This document shows positions 8,835-16,379 of a stretch of DNA of 48,372 nucleotides, piece after piece. The notes beneath the pieces were generated by a model. That model searched no databases. It was not told where the DNA came from and worked only from the letters and a program-made list of their open reading frames with translations. How positions within the stretch are numbered: the first letter of the stretch is position 1; the number at the start of each line of letters is the position of its first letter. Origin of the DNA: UBA1926 sp002337215 (GTDB lineage Bacteria > Planctomycetota > Phycisphaerae > Phycisphaerales > UBA1924); NCBI GenBank assembly GCA_963973795.1, contig CAXBAF010000027.1, positions 1-48,372 of the forward strand, written 5' to 3'. Position numbers and translations under genes: made by a program.

Positions 8835-9392
8835 GTGAAACTCAGAGCCGAAGAACTCAAGAACCGAGCCCAGGAGGCCGGCCTCAGCACCGAGCAGCTC
8901 GCCGCCGCCATCGAGCGCACCGGCACCTCGGGCAAGAACGCCGAGAAGGCCGTCCGCAACTGGATCTCGGGCAAGGACTATCCGCGCTGCCAGCGGGCCG
9001 ATATCGAAGCCCTCGCCGACGCCGTCGGCTGCCGGGTCACAGAGATCGCCCGTTTCGTGAGCAAGGTCAACCACCACCGCGGCAGCCCCAAGAAGGCCAA
9101 GCTCGTGGTCGATCTCGTCCGTGGTCGCAATGCCGACGAGGCCTCCGACCTGCTCGCATTCTCGACCAAGCGTGCCGCCGTCAACGTTCGCAAGGCCCTC
9201 GAGGCCGCTCGTGCGGACGCCGAGGAGGCCGGGGCAGACATCAACGCGTTGGTCGTTGCCGAATCGCGGATCGATGAGGGCCCGCACATCAAGCGGTTCC
9301 GCCCCAAGGACCGCGGCCGGGCCCACCCGATTCTCAAGCGTACCAGCCACATCACCATCGGCCTCCAGGAGCGCCCAGGCGCCGGCTTCTAA
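8835..9392 (+). CDS. rplV: 50S ribosomal protein L22 with N-terminal XRE-like HTH domain
   Basis: L22 lines the exit tunnel with L4. This 185-residue product is much longer than the usual 110-120. Residues from about 76 on are L22: SPKKAKLVVDLVRGRNADEA, KRAAVNVRKALEAA, then RFRPKDRGRAHPILKRTSHITI. Residues 1-75 are an extra helical domain whose pattern resembles a Cro/CI (XRE) helix-turn-helix: LSTEQLAAAI, then AVRNWISGKDYP, then ADIEALADAVGC. The two parts are in one frame with no frameshift or internal ATG with a good site at the junction. The domain may contact rRNA, bind DNA or RNA for autoregulation, or act as a structural extension. GGAGATTTCCACC precedes the start at GTG-ATG 8833-8837. 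Confidence 0.92.
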   Translation: MKLRAEELKNRAQEAGLSTEQLAAAIERTGTSGKNAEKAVRNWISGKDYPRCQRADIEALADAVGCRVTEIARFVSKVNHHRGSPKKAKLVVDLVRGRNADEASDLLAFSTKRAAVNVRKALEAARADAEEAGADINALVVAESRIDEGPHIKRFRPKDRGRAHPILKRTSHITIGLQERPGAGF

Positions 9393-9429
9393 TCCACCAC
9401 CGGTCATCCCCAAAGAGGTTCACCGACAC

Positions 9430-10134
9430 ATGGGACAGAAATCACATCCATTCGGCTTCCGACTCGGCGTGACCGAGACCCACCGCAGCCGGTGGTACGC
9501 GCCCAAGGCGCTCTACGGCGAGCTCCTTGTCGAAGACCAGAAGATCCGCAAGCACCTCGATACCCGTCTGAACCGGACGCCGCCGAACGCGGCCGTCTCG
9601 GACATCCACATCGAGCGCACGCGTGAGGAACTCAAGGTCATCATCCGGACCGCGCGTCCGGGTCTCGTCATCGGCCCCAAGGGTGCCGAAGTCGATCGCA
9701 TGACCGAAGAACTCCAATACATGACGGGCCGCAAGGTCGGCATCTCGATCATCGAAATTAAGAACCCCGACATGGACGCCCAGCTCGTCGCCGAGTCGGT
9801 CGCCGAGCAGCTCAAGAAGCGAATGAGCTTCCGCCGGGCGATCAAGAACCGCACCGAACAGGTCATGCAGGCTGGCGCCAAGGGCGTCCGCATCGTCATC
9901 TCGGGCCGCCTGGGCGGTGCCGAGATGAGCCGTGTGCTCGATGTCCGTCTCGGAGCCCTCCCGCTCAGCACGCTGCAGGCCCACATCGATTACGGCTTCG
10001 CCGAGTCGCGGACCACGTACGGCATCATCGGCGTCAAGACCTACATCTACAAGGGTCTCTACGCGGAGGGCGAAACCTCCGACACCGATTCCAACGCCGC
10101 GGGCGGCCGAGCCCGAGCCCGAGGCCGCCGCTAA
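9430..10134 (+). CDS. rpsC: 30S ribosomal protein S3
   Basis: S3 forms part of the mRNA entry channel and helicase. The 234-residue product has MGQKSHPFGFRLG at the start, a KH domain with VIGPKGAEVDRM (GxxG loop), and the C-terminal GVRIVISGRLGGAEMSR and GIIGVKTYIYKG. It ends in a short Arg/Ala/Gly-rich tail. The frame is open upstream, but ATG 9430 is the conserved start. Confidence 0.95.
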   Translation: MGQKSHPFGFRLGVTETHRSRWYAPKALYGELLVEDQKIRKHLDTRLNRTPPNAAVSDIHIERTREELKVIIRTARPGLVIGPKGAEVDRMTEELQYMTGRKVGISIIEIKNPDMDAQLVAESVAEQLKKRMSFRRAIKNRTEQVMQAGAKGVRIVISGRLGGAEMSRVLDVRLGALPLSTLQAHIDYGFAESRTTYGIIGVKTYIYKGLYAEGETSDTDSNAAGGRARARGRR

Positions 10135-10220
10135 GCGGACCGCAAGCAGTCTCAGCGACCCAGCAACGACACGATTCACCCGGGTGACAACCGCCCGATT
10201 GTTCAGCGAGGATCACGACC

Positions 10221-10646
10221 ATGCCCCCCTACAAGATCCCCAAGCGAGTCAAGTACCGCAAGGAATTCCGCCGCGTGCGCGACCGCAAGGCCACCAAGGG
10301 CAACTACGTCGCGTTCGGCGAGTTCGGCCTCCAGGCCCTCGAGGGTTGCTGGCTCAAGAGCAACCAGATCGAGGCCGGCCGTATCGCCATCCAGCGTGTC
10401 CTCAAGCGTGACGGCAAGATCTTTATCCGGATCTTCCCCAACAAGCCCGTCGCCAAAAAGCCGCTCGAAACCCGAATGGGCAAGGGCAAGGCCGAGGTCG
10501 ACTACTGGGCCGCGCGAGTCCGCCCGGGCACCATGCTCTACGAGCTCTCGGGCGTAACCGAGAGCCGGGCCCGCGAGGCGTTCAGCCGCGTCGCCATGAA
10601 GATGCCAGTCCGCTGCCGATTCGTCGGCCGCCGGGTCACGGCCTGA
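10221..10646 (+). CDS. rplP: 50S ribosomal protein L16
   Basis: L16 helps position tRNA at the A and P sites. The 141-residue product shows the family core: FGEFGLQALEGCWL, IEAGRIAIQRVLKRDGKIFIRIFP, KPLETRMGKGKAEVDYWAARVRPGTMLYEL. The N-terminus PYKIPKRVKYRKEFR is a little divergent. An 86-base spacer separates it from rpsC. Confidence 0.95.
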   Translation: MPPYKIPKRVKYRKEFRRVRDRKATKGNYVAFGEFGLQALEGCWLKSNQIEAGRIAIQRVLKRDGKIFIRIFPNKPVAKKPLETRMGKGKAEVDYWAARVRPGTMLYELSGVTESRAREAFSRVAMKMPVRCRFVGRRVTA

Positions 10647-10680
10647 CCCGACCAGCACGGACCGAACGGAGAATCCACCT

Positions 10681-10914
10681 ATGGCATACGAAGCATTGAC
10701 AGGCCAGGCCGTCCGCAACAAGAGCGAGGACGAGATCACCGAAGAGCTCAAGCAGCTCCGCGAGAAGCTCTACACGCTCCGCGTCCAGTCCGTGACCGAG
10801 AAGGTCGAGGACAACAGCCTCTTCGGCAAGATCCGCGCCGACATCGCCCGCCTGCTGACCGAACAGAACGCCCGCCGCCGCGCCGCCGCCGCCGAACGCG
10901 TCGCCGCAGGCTGA
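10681..10914 (+). CDS. rpmC: 50S ribosomal protein L29
   Basis: L29 is a small two-helix protein near the exit tunnel. The 77-residue product has the ITEELKQLREKLYTLRVQ helix and the second helix IRADIARLLTEQNAR, with a short Ala/Arg-rich tail. It is placed between rplP and rpsQ as in most bacteria. The match is short but position and pattern agree. Confidence 0.9.
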   Translation: MAYEALTGQAVRNKSEDEITEELKQLREKLYTLRVQSVTEKVEDNSLFGKIRADIARLLTEQNARRRAAAAERVAAG

Positions 10915-10973
10915 TCCCAGAGGCCCAACCAACGGGCCGATCCCAGACGACACGGGACGAATAGGAAACGACC

Positions 10974-11249
10974 ATGGCAGACAACAGCGCCAACCAGACA
11001 GAGCTCAAGGGTGTCCGCATCGGCGTCGTCGACTCCGATGTCCGCGACAAAACCCGCCGCGTCGTCATCGACTACCGCGCGCCGCACCCCAAGTACGGCA
11101 AGTACGTCTCCCGGCGCACACGCTTCCACATCCACGACGAGAACAACGAGGCGCGCGTGGGCGACAAAGTCGAGATCGTCCAGTGCCGCCCCGTCAGCAA
11201 GACCAAGACCTGGAAGCTCCTCCGGGTCGTGACCAAGGCCGGCGAATAA
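10974..11249 (+). CDS. rpsQ: 30S ribosomal protein S17
   Basis: S17 is a primary binder of 16S rRNA. The 91-residue product has LKGVRIGVVDSDVRDKTRRV, HPKYGKYVSRRTRFHIHDENN and the family segment GDKVEIVQCRPVSKTKTWKLLRVV. It starts at ATG 10974 with GGAAACGACC just upstream. Confidence 0.95.
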   Translation: MADNSANQTELKGVRIGVVDSDVRDKTRRVVIDYRAPHPKYGKYVSRRTRFHIHDENNEARVGDKVEIVQCRPVSKTKTWKLLRVVTKAGE

Positions 11250-11321
11250 CCGTCCCCGAGAATCGACCACACCACGCGGTCACGGGCCACGCCCGCCGCG
11301 ACTGACACCGAGGGTTGGACC

Positions 11322-11708
11322 ATGCTCCAGCAGGAATCCAGATGCGAAATCGCGGACAACTCGGGCGGCAAGATCGCCTACGTCATCCGCGTCTACGGCG
11401 GCTCCAAGCGTCGCCAGTCGTTCACCCGCCAGAACGCGGGCGTCGGCGACAAGGTCCTCGTCTCCATCAAGAAGTCCCTCCCGGGCTCGGATGTCAAGTC
11501 GGGTGACAAGTCGAAGGCCGTCGTCGTCCGCACCAAGAAGCCGACCCGCCGAGCCGACGGCTCCTACGTCGCCTTCGACAACAACGCCGTCGTGCTCATC
11601 ACCGACGAGGGCAACCCGAAGGGCACCCGCATCTTCGGCCCCGTCGCCCGTGAGCTCCGCGACAAGAACTACATGAAGATCGTCTCGCTCGCCAGCGAAG
11701 TCGTGTAA
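11322..11708 (+). CDS. rplN: 50S ribosomal protein L14
   Basis: L14 lies at the subunit interface. The 128-residue product has MLQQESRCEIADNSGGK, VGDKVLVSIKKSLPGSDVKSGD, FDNNAVVLITDEGNPKGTRIFGPVARELR and KIVSLASEVV. A few extra residues lie in the middle loop compared with the usual 122. Confidence 0.95.
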   Translation: MLQQESRCEIADNSGGKIAYVIRVYGGSKRRQSFTRQNAGVGDKVLVSIKKSLPGSDVKSGDKSKAVVVRTKKPTRRADGSYVAFDNNAVVLITDEGNPKGTRIFGPVARELRDKNYMKIVSLASEVV

Positions 11709-11739
11709 CCCAGCAGCAGCGACCACAGGAACCACACCA

Positions 11740-12096
11740 ATGGCACGACACGTCAGAACAGGCGACACCGTGATTGTCACCGCCGGAGACCACAAGGGTC
11801 AGAGCGGCGAGATCATGCGCGTCGACACCAAGCGCGACCGAGTCTTCGTCAAGGGCATCAACCTCCGCACCAAGCACATGAAGCCAACCCGCGTCAACCC
11901 GCAGGGCGGCGTCATCACCAAAGAGGGCCCGATCCACATCTCCAACGTCAGCCCCGTCGCCGACGGCAAGCCGACGCGCGTCAGGTTCGACGTCAAGGAC
12001 GGCGCCAAGACCCGTGTCGCGGCCCGCACCGGCAAGCCCCTGCCTGTCCTCGTCCGCCGCAAGGGCGGAGACACCGGCAAGGCCGACACGATCTAA
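11740..12096 (+). CDS. rplX: 50S ribosomal protein L24
   Basis: L24 starts 50S assembly. The 118-residue product opens with the KOW motif: VRTGDTVIVTAGDHKGQSGEIMRVD, then VFVKGINLRTKHMKP and the QGGVITKEGPIHISNV segment. AGGA stands 13 bases upstream of ATG 11740 in the motif AGGAACCACACCAATGGCA. Very similar start contexts precede rplB and rpsE. Confidence 0.94.
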   Translation: MARHVRTGDTVIVTAGDHKGQSGEIMRVDTKRDRVFVKGINLRTKHMKPTRVNPQGGVITKEGPIHISNVSPVADGKPTRVRFDVKDGAKTRVAARTGKPLPVLVRRKGGDTGKADTI

Positions 12097-12177
12097 GCCG
12101 ACCCGACACGCATCAAGACCCAGCCCGACCGACCCATCCGAAACGACAAACTGGGGCACGAACCCCGGAGCACGACC

Positions 12178-12837
12178 ATGGCCAAGGACAACAAGAAAAA
12201 GGGCGAGCCCACCGAGGCCCAGACCGAAGCGCTCAAGCCCTCGGGTCCGCCCCGCCTGAAGACCCAGTACGACGATGAGATCCGCGGCAAATTCGCCGAG
12301 AAGTTCGGCGTCGCCAACCGCATGGCGCAGCCCAAGCTCGAGAAGGTCGTCATCAACGTCAACATGGGGCGTCACCTCGACGGGACCAAGGTCCCCGCGA
12401 ACGTGAAGAACCAGGTGCTCGACACGCTGACGACCATCTCGGGACAGAAGCCTGTCATGATCGCCGCGAAGAAGAGCGTCTCGAACTTCAAGGTCCGGGC
12501 CGGCTACGAGACCGCCGCGATGGTCACCCTCCGCCGCGAGCGGATGTGGCACTTCCTCGACAAGATGATCAACCTCGCCTCCCCGCGTATCAAGGACTTC
12601 CGGGGCCTGCCCCCCAAGGCTTTCGACCGCCAGGGCAACTACTCGTTCGGCCTCACCGAGCAGGGCGTCTTCCCCGAGATCAACATGGCAGAGGCCACCT
12701 TCACCCACGGGATGAACATCAACCTCTCGTTCTCCAACTCCGACCCCGCCAAGAGCCGCTTCGTGCTCGAGGAAATGGGCTGGCCCTTCCGCAAGCCCGA
12801 GCCCAAGCGCAAGAAGCAACCGACCGCCGCCGGCTGA
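12178..12837 (+). CDS. rplE: 50S ribosomal protein L5, N-terminally extended
   Basis: L5 binds 5S rRNA. The 219-residue product has the family core: LEKVVINVNMG, GQKPVMIAAKKSVSNFKVRAGYE, MWHFLDKMINLASPRIKDFRGL, FDRQGNYSFGLTEQGVFPEI. Residues 1-30 are a Lys/Glu-rich extension ahead of the usual start at LKTQYDDEIRGKF, and the tail is also basic. This accounts for the extra 35-40 residues over the norm of about 180. Confidence 0.95.
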   Translation: MAKDNKKKGEPTEAQTEALKPSGPPRLKTQYDDEIRGKFAEKFGVANRMAQPKLEKVVINVNMGRHLDGTKVPANVKNQVLDTLTTISGQKPVMIAAKKSVSNFKVRAGYETAAMVTLRRERMWHFLDKMINLASPRIKDFRGLPPKAFDRQGNYSFGLTEQGVFPEINMAEATFTHGMNINLSFSNSDPAKSRFVLEEMGWPFRKPEPKRKKQPTAAG

Positions 12838-12914
12838 GCCCGGAAGTGAACTGAAACACACAGCACACGCCAGGCCCATCACCGACGCGAAACAGGCCGC
12901 CAAGGACCACGACA

Positions 12915-13100
12915 ATGGCAACCAAAGCACAGATCGCCAAGAGCAAGAGAACCCCGAAGTACTCCACCCGCCTCGTGCGCCGGTGCGAGCTCACGGGACG
13001 CGCCCGCAGCGTCTACCGCAAGTTCCGCATCAGCCGCATCATGCTCCGCAAGCTCGCCCTCGAGGGCAAGATCCCGGGCATGCGCAAGGCGTCGTGGTAA
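12915..13100 (+). CDS. rpsN: 30S ribosomal protein S14, short form lacking the zinc site
   Basis: S14 lies in the 30S head near S3 and S10. The 61-residue product has the exact length and pattern of the short (zinc-type) S14: AKSKRTPKYS, SVYRKFRISRIMLRKLALEGKIPGMRKASW. Of the four cysteines of the zinc ribbon (CxxC, CRIC), only Cys24 is kept: the first pair reads CELT and the second SRIM. The protein therefore looks like a short S14 that has lost metal binding. AAGGA lies 11 bases before ATG 12915. Confidence 0.94.
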   Translation: MATKAQIAKSKRTPKYSTRLVRRCELTGRARSVYRKFRISRIMLRKLALEGKIPGMRKASW

Positions 13101-13180
13101 TCCCCTTCTGGCAATCCCCCTCTTGAGAATCAACGGAATTCGCAATCATCGGCTGAGCATCAGCCGCGAAGGAATCAAGC

Positions 13181-13582
13181 ATGGCAGTCAATGACCCCAT
13201 CGCCGACATGCTGACGCGGATCCGCAACGCGACCCGCAACAAGGCCAAGCACGTCGCCTGCATCAACAACAAGGTCTGCCGGGGCCTCGCCCAGGCGCTC
13301 GTTGACGAGGGCTACGTCAAGTCCTTCTCCGTCGAGGAGATCCAGGGCAAGTCGGGCTTCATCAACATCGACCTGAAGTACGGCCCGCGAGGCGAGCACG
13401 TGATCAACGAGATCAAGCGCGAGTCCAAGCCAGGCTGCCGCGTCTACCGAAGCGTCACCGACATCCCCAGCCCCCTGCAGGGCCTGGGCATCTCGATCGT
13501 CTCGACCAGCAAGGGCGTCATGAGCGACCGCAAGGCCCGTTCCGAGAACGTGGGCGGCGAGCTCCTCTGCACCGTGATCTGA
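13181..13582 (+). CDS. rpsH: 30S ribosomal protein S8
   Basis: S8 binds the central domain of 16S rRNA and represses the spc operon in some bacteria. The 133-residue product begins NDPIADMLTRIRNATRNK and ends with SPLQGLGISIVSTSKGVMSDRKAR and GGELLCTVI, all of the family. It has CysCys-rich positions (CINNKVC) not typical but harmless. ATG 13181. Confidence 0.95.
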   Translation: MAVNDPIADMLTRIRNATRNKAKHVACINNKVCRGLAQALVDEGYVKSFSVEEIQGKSGFINIDLKYGPRGEHVINEIKRESKPGCRVYRSVTDIPSPLQGLGISIVSTSKGVMSDRKARSENVGGELLCTVI

Positions 13583-13682
13583 CCAAGCCCACGAGGGCGG
13601 ACAACCGACCAGCCACACGAAAGAAGGCCTGGACTCCCCGGCACACGCAACGACCGGACGACGACCACAGGCGGAGAACACA

Positions 13683-14228
13683 ATGTCACGAATCGGCAAG
13701 AAACCAGTCACCGTGCCCAAGGGCGTGAAGGTCTCCATCGCGGACCGCACCGTGAAGGTCGAGGGCCCCAAGGGCAACCTCTCGTTCACGCACCGCCCCG
13801 AGGTCCAGGTCGCCGAGGAGGACGGGAGCATCACCGTCAACGTCAGCGAGTCGCTGCAGGGCAACAAGAAGGTCCGCGCTCTCTGGGGCACGACCCGCGC
13901 CCTCATCGACAACATGATGATCGGCACCGCGACAGGCTACTCCAAGAAGCTCGAGATCCACGGCGTCGGCTGGACCGCCGCCGTCGCCGGCACCAACCTC
14001 AAGCTCAACGTCGGCTACGCCAACACCATCGAGATGCCCATACCCACCGGCATCAGTGTGAACGTCGAGAAGCAGCAGATCACCATCGAGGGCGCCGACA
14101 AGCAGGCCGTCGGCCAGTTCGCCGCCGCCGCCCGGGCCAAGCGTCCGCCCGAGCCCTACAACGGCAAGGGCATCCGCTACGCCACCGAGATCATCCGCAA
14201 GAAGGAAGGCAAGCAGTTCGGCAAGTAA
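13683..14228 (+). CDS. rplF: 50S ribosomal protein L6
   Basis: L6 sits near the GTPase centre. The 181-residue product has SRIGKKPVTVPKGVKV, GPKGNLSFTHRPEV, LWGTTRALIDNMMIGTATGYSKKLEIHGVGW and the C-terminal ANTIEMPIPTGISV and PPEPYNGKGIRYATEIIRKKEGK. Length and pattern are standard. Confidence 0.96.
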   Translation: MSRIGKKPVTVPKGVKVSIADRTVKVEGPKGNLSFTHRPEVQVAEEDGSITVNVSESLQGNKKVRALWGTTRALIDNMMIGTATGYSKKLEIHGVGWTAAVAGTNLKLNVGYANTIEMPIPTGISVNVEKQQITIEGADKQAVGQFAAAARAKRPPEPYNGKGIRYATEIIRKKEGKQFGK

Positions 14229-14298
14229 GCCACCGCCCGAACGCGAAAGGCCAACGCCATCGTCAAGGGCAGAGCGCCACCCGAACAGGACACACGCC

Positions 14299-14664
14299 AT
14301 GAACAAGAACAAGCACAAAGCAATCCGCCGAGGCCGCCGCCGTATCGGCATCCGCAAGCGCGTCGCCGGCACCGCGGAGCGTCCCCGTCTGAGCGTCTAC
14401 CGTTCGCTCAACCACATGTACGCTCAGGTCATCGACGATCTGACCGGCACCACCATCGCCGCCGCGTCGACCCGCGACAAGGACCTCAAGGTCGACGGAA
14501 CCACCGGCAACGCCTCCGCGGCCGCAGCGGTGGGGGCCAAGCTCGCCGAGAACGCCAAGGCCAAGGGCGTCTCGATGGTCACGTTCGACCGAGGCGGCTT
14601 CAAGTATCACGGCCGCGTCAAGGCCCTCGCCGACGCAGCCCGCGAAGCCGGCCTGAAGTTCTAA
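14299..14664 (+). CDS. rplR: 50S ribosomal protein L18
   Basis: L18 helps bring 5S rRNA into the 50S subunit. The 121-residue product has RRRRIGIRKRVAGTAERPRLSVYRSLNHMYAQVIDD in pattern (quoted in parts), AAAAVGAKLAENAKAKGV and FDRGGFKYHGRVKALADAAREAGLKF. It is of standard length. Confidence 0.95.
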   Translation: MNKNKHKAIRRGRRRIGIRKRVAGTAERPRLSVYRSLNHMYAQVIDDLTGTTIAAASTRDKDLKVDGTTGNASAAAAVGAKLAENAKAKGVSMVTFDRGGFKYHGRVKALADAAREAGLKF

Positions 14665-14728
14665 GACCCACGCCCTGAGCACACCAAAGGCGGACACCGC
14701 CTCCGACGACCAACACAGGACACCACCA

Positions 14729-15505
14729 ATGGCAGAAGTCCTCGACGAATCAACCAATCTGGAAGCCCAGACAGTCAACATCTACCGCTCCAGCGCGACG
14801 GTCAAGGGCGGTCGCCGCTTCAGCTTCGGCGCCCTCGTCGTCGCAGGCAACCACCGCGGCCGGGTCGGCTACGGCTACGCCAAGAGCACCGAGGTGCCCA
14901 ACGCGATCGAGAAGGCCCAGAAGCACGCCAAGCAGGATCTCACCGACCTGCCCATGGCAGGCTCGACCATCCCCCACGAGGTGCAAGGCTCCTCGGGCGC
15001 GTCGTCGGTCCGCCTCCTCCCCGCCAGCCCCGGTACGGGTGTCGTCGCAGGTGCCACCGTCCGCGCTGTCCTCGAGATGGCAGGCATCACCGATTGCCTG
15101 ACCAAGGTCTACGGCTCCAACAACAAGCTCAATGTTGTCCGGGCAACCTTTGACGCCATCAGCCAGCTCCGCAAGCGTGAGCTGGTCGCCGAACTCCGTG
15201 GCGTCGAGATCGAAACCTCCGATATCGAGCAGCGCATCGAGCGCGGCCAGCGCTTCATGCCGAAGACAACCGGCGAGAAGATGGCCGGCCCGGTCAACAC
15301 GATCGGTCAGGACCGCGGACGCGGCGGAGGCCGTGGCGGTCGCGGCGGAGGCCGTGGCGGCGGTGGCGGTCGCGGTGGATTCGGCGGCGGCGGCCGAGGC
15401 GGACCGCCCCAGGCCCCGGCTCCTTCCGCACCAGCAGACACAAAGTCCGCCGACGCGTCCTCGGGCGAGACCGCACCGACCGAGGCCCCCAAGTCCGACG
15501 GCTGA
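14729..15505 (+). CDS. rpsE: 30S ribosomal protein S5 with Gly/Arg-rich (RGG) tail
   Basis: S5 helps decoding fidelity and mRNA unwinding. Residues 1-190 are S5: KGGRRFSFGALVVAGNHRGRVGYG, SSVRLLPASPGTGVVAGATVR, GITDCLTKVYGSNNKLNVVRATF. After about residue 194 comes a run of GRGGG/GRGG repeats (about residues 195-226), then a Pro/Ala/Ser/Thr acidic tail to residue 258. The family norm is 165-175. Such RGG boxes usually bind RNA or undergo condensation; here they could add rRNA contacts. The G-rich coding sequence 15313-15400 is a plain tandem-like repeat. Confidence 0.95.
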   Translation: MAEVLDESTNLEAQTVNIYRSSATVKGGRRFSFGALVVAGNHRGRVGYGYAKSTEVPNAIEKAQKHAKQDLTDLPMAGSTIPHEVQGSSGASSVRLLPASPGTGVVAGATVRAVLEMAGITDCLTKVYGSNNKLNVVRATFDAISQLRKRELVAELRGVEIETSDIEQRIERGQRFMPKTTGEKMAGPVNTIGQDRGRGGGRGGRGGGRGGGGGRGGFGGGGRGGPPQAPAPSAPADTKSADASSGETAPTEAPKSDG

Positions 15506-15582
15506 TCGAACCCCAGCCGGTCGCTCCGCATCGAACCAAGTATCACGCTCCACGCCAGACACCAGGGCGAAGGATCAAAGCC

Positions 15583-16194
15583 ATGATGATTCACGAAATC
15601 ACCGCACTCGCCGGGAAGTACAAGAGCCGCAAGCGCATCGGCCGCGGCCCGGGCTCGGGTGTCGGCAAGCGCTCAGGACGAGGCCAGAAGGGCGCCGGCT
15701 CGCGCTCGGGCAACAGCCGCCGCTTCCAGTTCGAAGGCGGCCAGATGCCGTACTTCCGGCGCATGCCCAAGTTCGGCTTCTCCAACGCCAACTTCCGCGT
15801 CAACTTCTGGCTCGTCAACCTCCGCCAGATCGTCAAGCACCCCGACTTCGCCAACGGTGGAACCGTCGATCAGGCCTCGCTGATCAAGGCGGGCCTCGTC
15901 CGCGACGAGAGCCGCGAGATCAAGATCCTGGGCGACCTCGCCGAGGGCACCGACAGCATCAGCGTCAAGCTCGATGTCAAGGTCAACCGCGTCACCGACC
16001 CCGCGCGCAAGGTCATCGAGGCCGCCGGCGGCAGCGTCACCGAGATCGGCACCCGCCGCGATCGTGTCCGCGGCGTCGACCGCAACAGCGACGACCGTTC
16101 GCCGACCAACCAGACCAAGAAGTCCAAGCGTCGCGCGTTCCAGCAGAAGAAGGCCGACGCCGCCTCCCGGGGTGAAGCCCTCAAGAAGAAGTAG
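15583..16194 (+). CDS. rplO: 50S ribosomal protein L15, C-terminally extended
   Basis: L15 is a late assembly protein. The 203-residue product starts near ITALAGKYKSRKRIGRGPGSG and has GKRSGRGQKGAGSRSGNS, FEGGQMPYFRRMPKFGF and GSVTEIGTRRDRV. The last 45 residues are an added Lys/Arg/Ser/Asp-rich tail. Two ATGs (15583, 15586) follow GAAGGA at about 10-12 bases; either could serve. rpmD (L30), which usually lies between rpsE and rplO, is absent. Confidence 0.94.
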   Translation: MMIHEITALAGKYKSRKRIGRGPGSGVGKRSGRGQKGAGSRSGNSRRFQFEGGQMPYFRRMPKFGFSNANFRVNFWLVNLRQIVKHPDFANGGTVDQASLIKAGLVRDESREIKILGDLAEGTDSISVKLDVKVNRVTDPARKVIEAAGGSVTEIGTRRDRVRGVDRNSDDRSPTNQTKKSKRRAFQQKKADAASRGEALKKK

Positions 16195-16206
16195 CCGCGT
16201 CTGATC

Positions 16207-16237
16207 CGCGTCCCGCGCACCGACGCCGCGGGACGCG
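16207..16237 (+). other. Perfect 11-bp hairpin after rplO
   Basis: CGCGTCCCGCG (16207-16217) is the exact reverse complement of CGCGGGACGCG (16227-16237) around a 9-base loop. It starts 13 bases after the rplO stop and has no T-run, so it is not a classic intrinsic terminator. It may act in attenuation, mRNA stability or processing between the ribosomal genes and secY. Confidence 0.5.
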
Positions 16238-16277
16238 ACATCCAAAGACCAGTTCCCGAGTCCTACGAATCGCAGGT

Positions 16278-16310
16278 CCCGGGGCCCCTTTCAGGATTCA
16301 GGCCCCCGGG
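16278..16310 (+). other. GC-rich hairpin in the secY leader
   Basis: CCCGGGGCC (16278-16286) pairs with GGCCCCCGGG (16301-16310) with a single bulge. It lies 70-100 bases before the secY start within a 185-base spacer that holds no gene. Function unknown. Confidence 0.35.
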
Positions 16311-16379
16311 TGATCCGTCCCGAAAGCCGGGCACGCCCGCACCGACGCGGCCGCGCCCGACGCCAGCAAGAGGCTCCCG

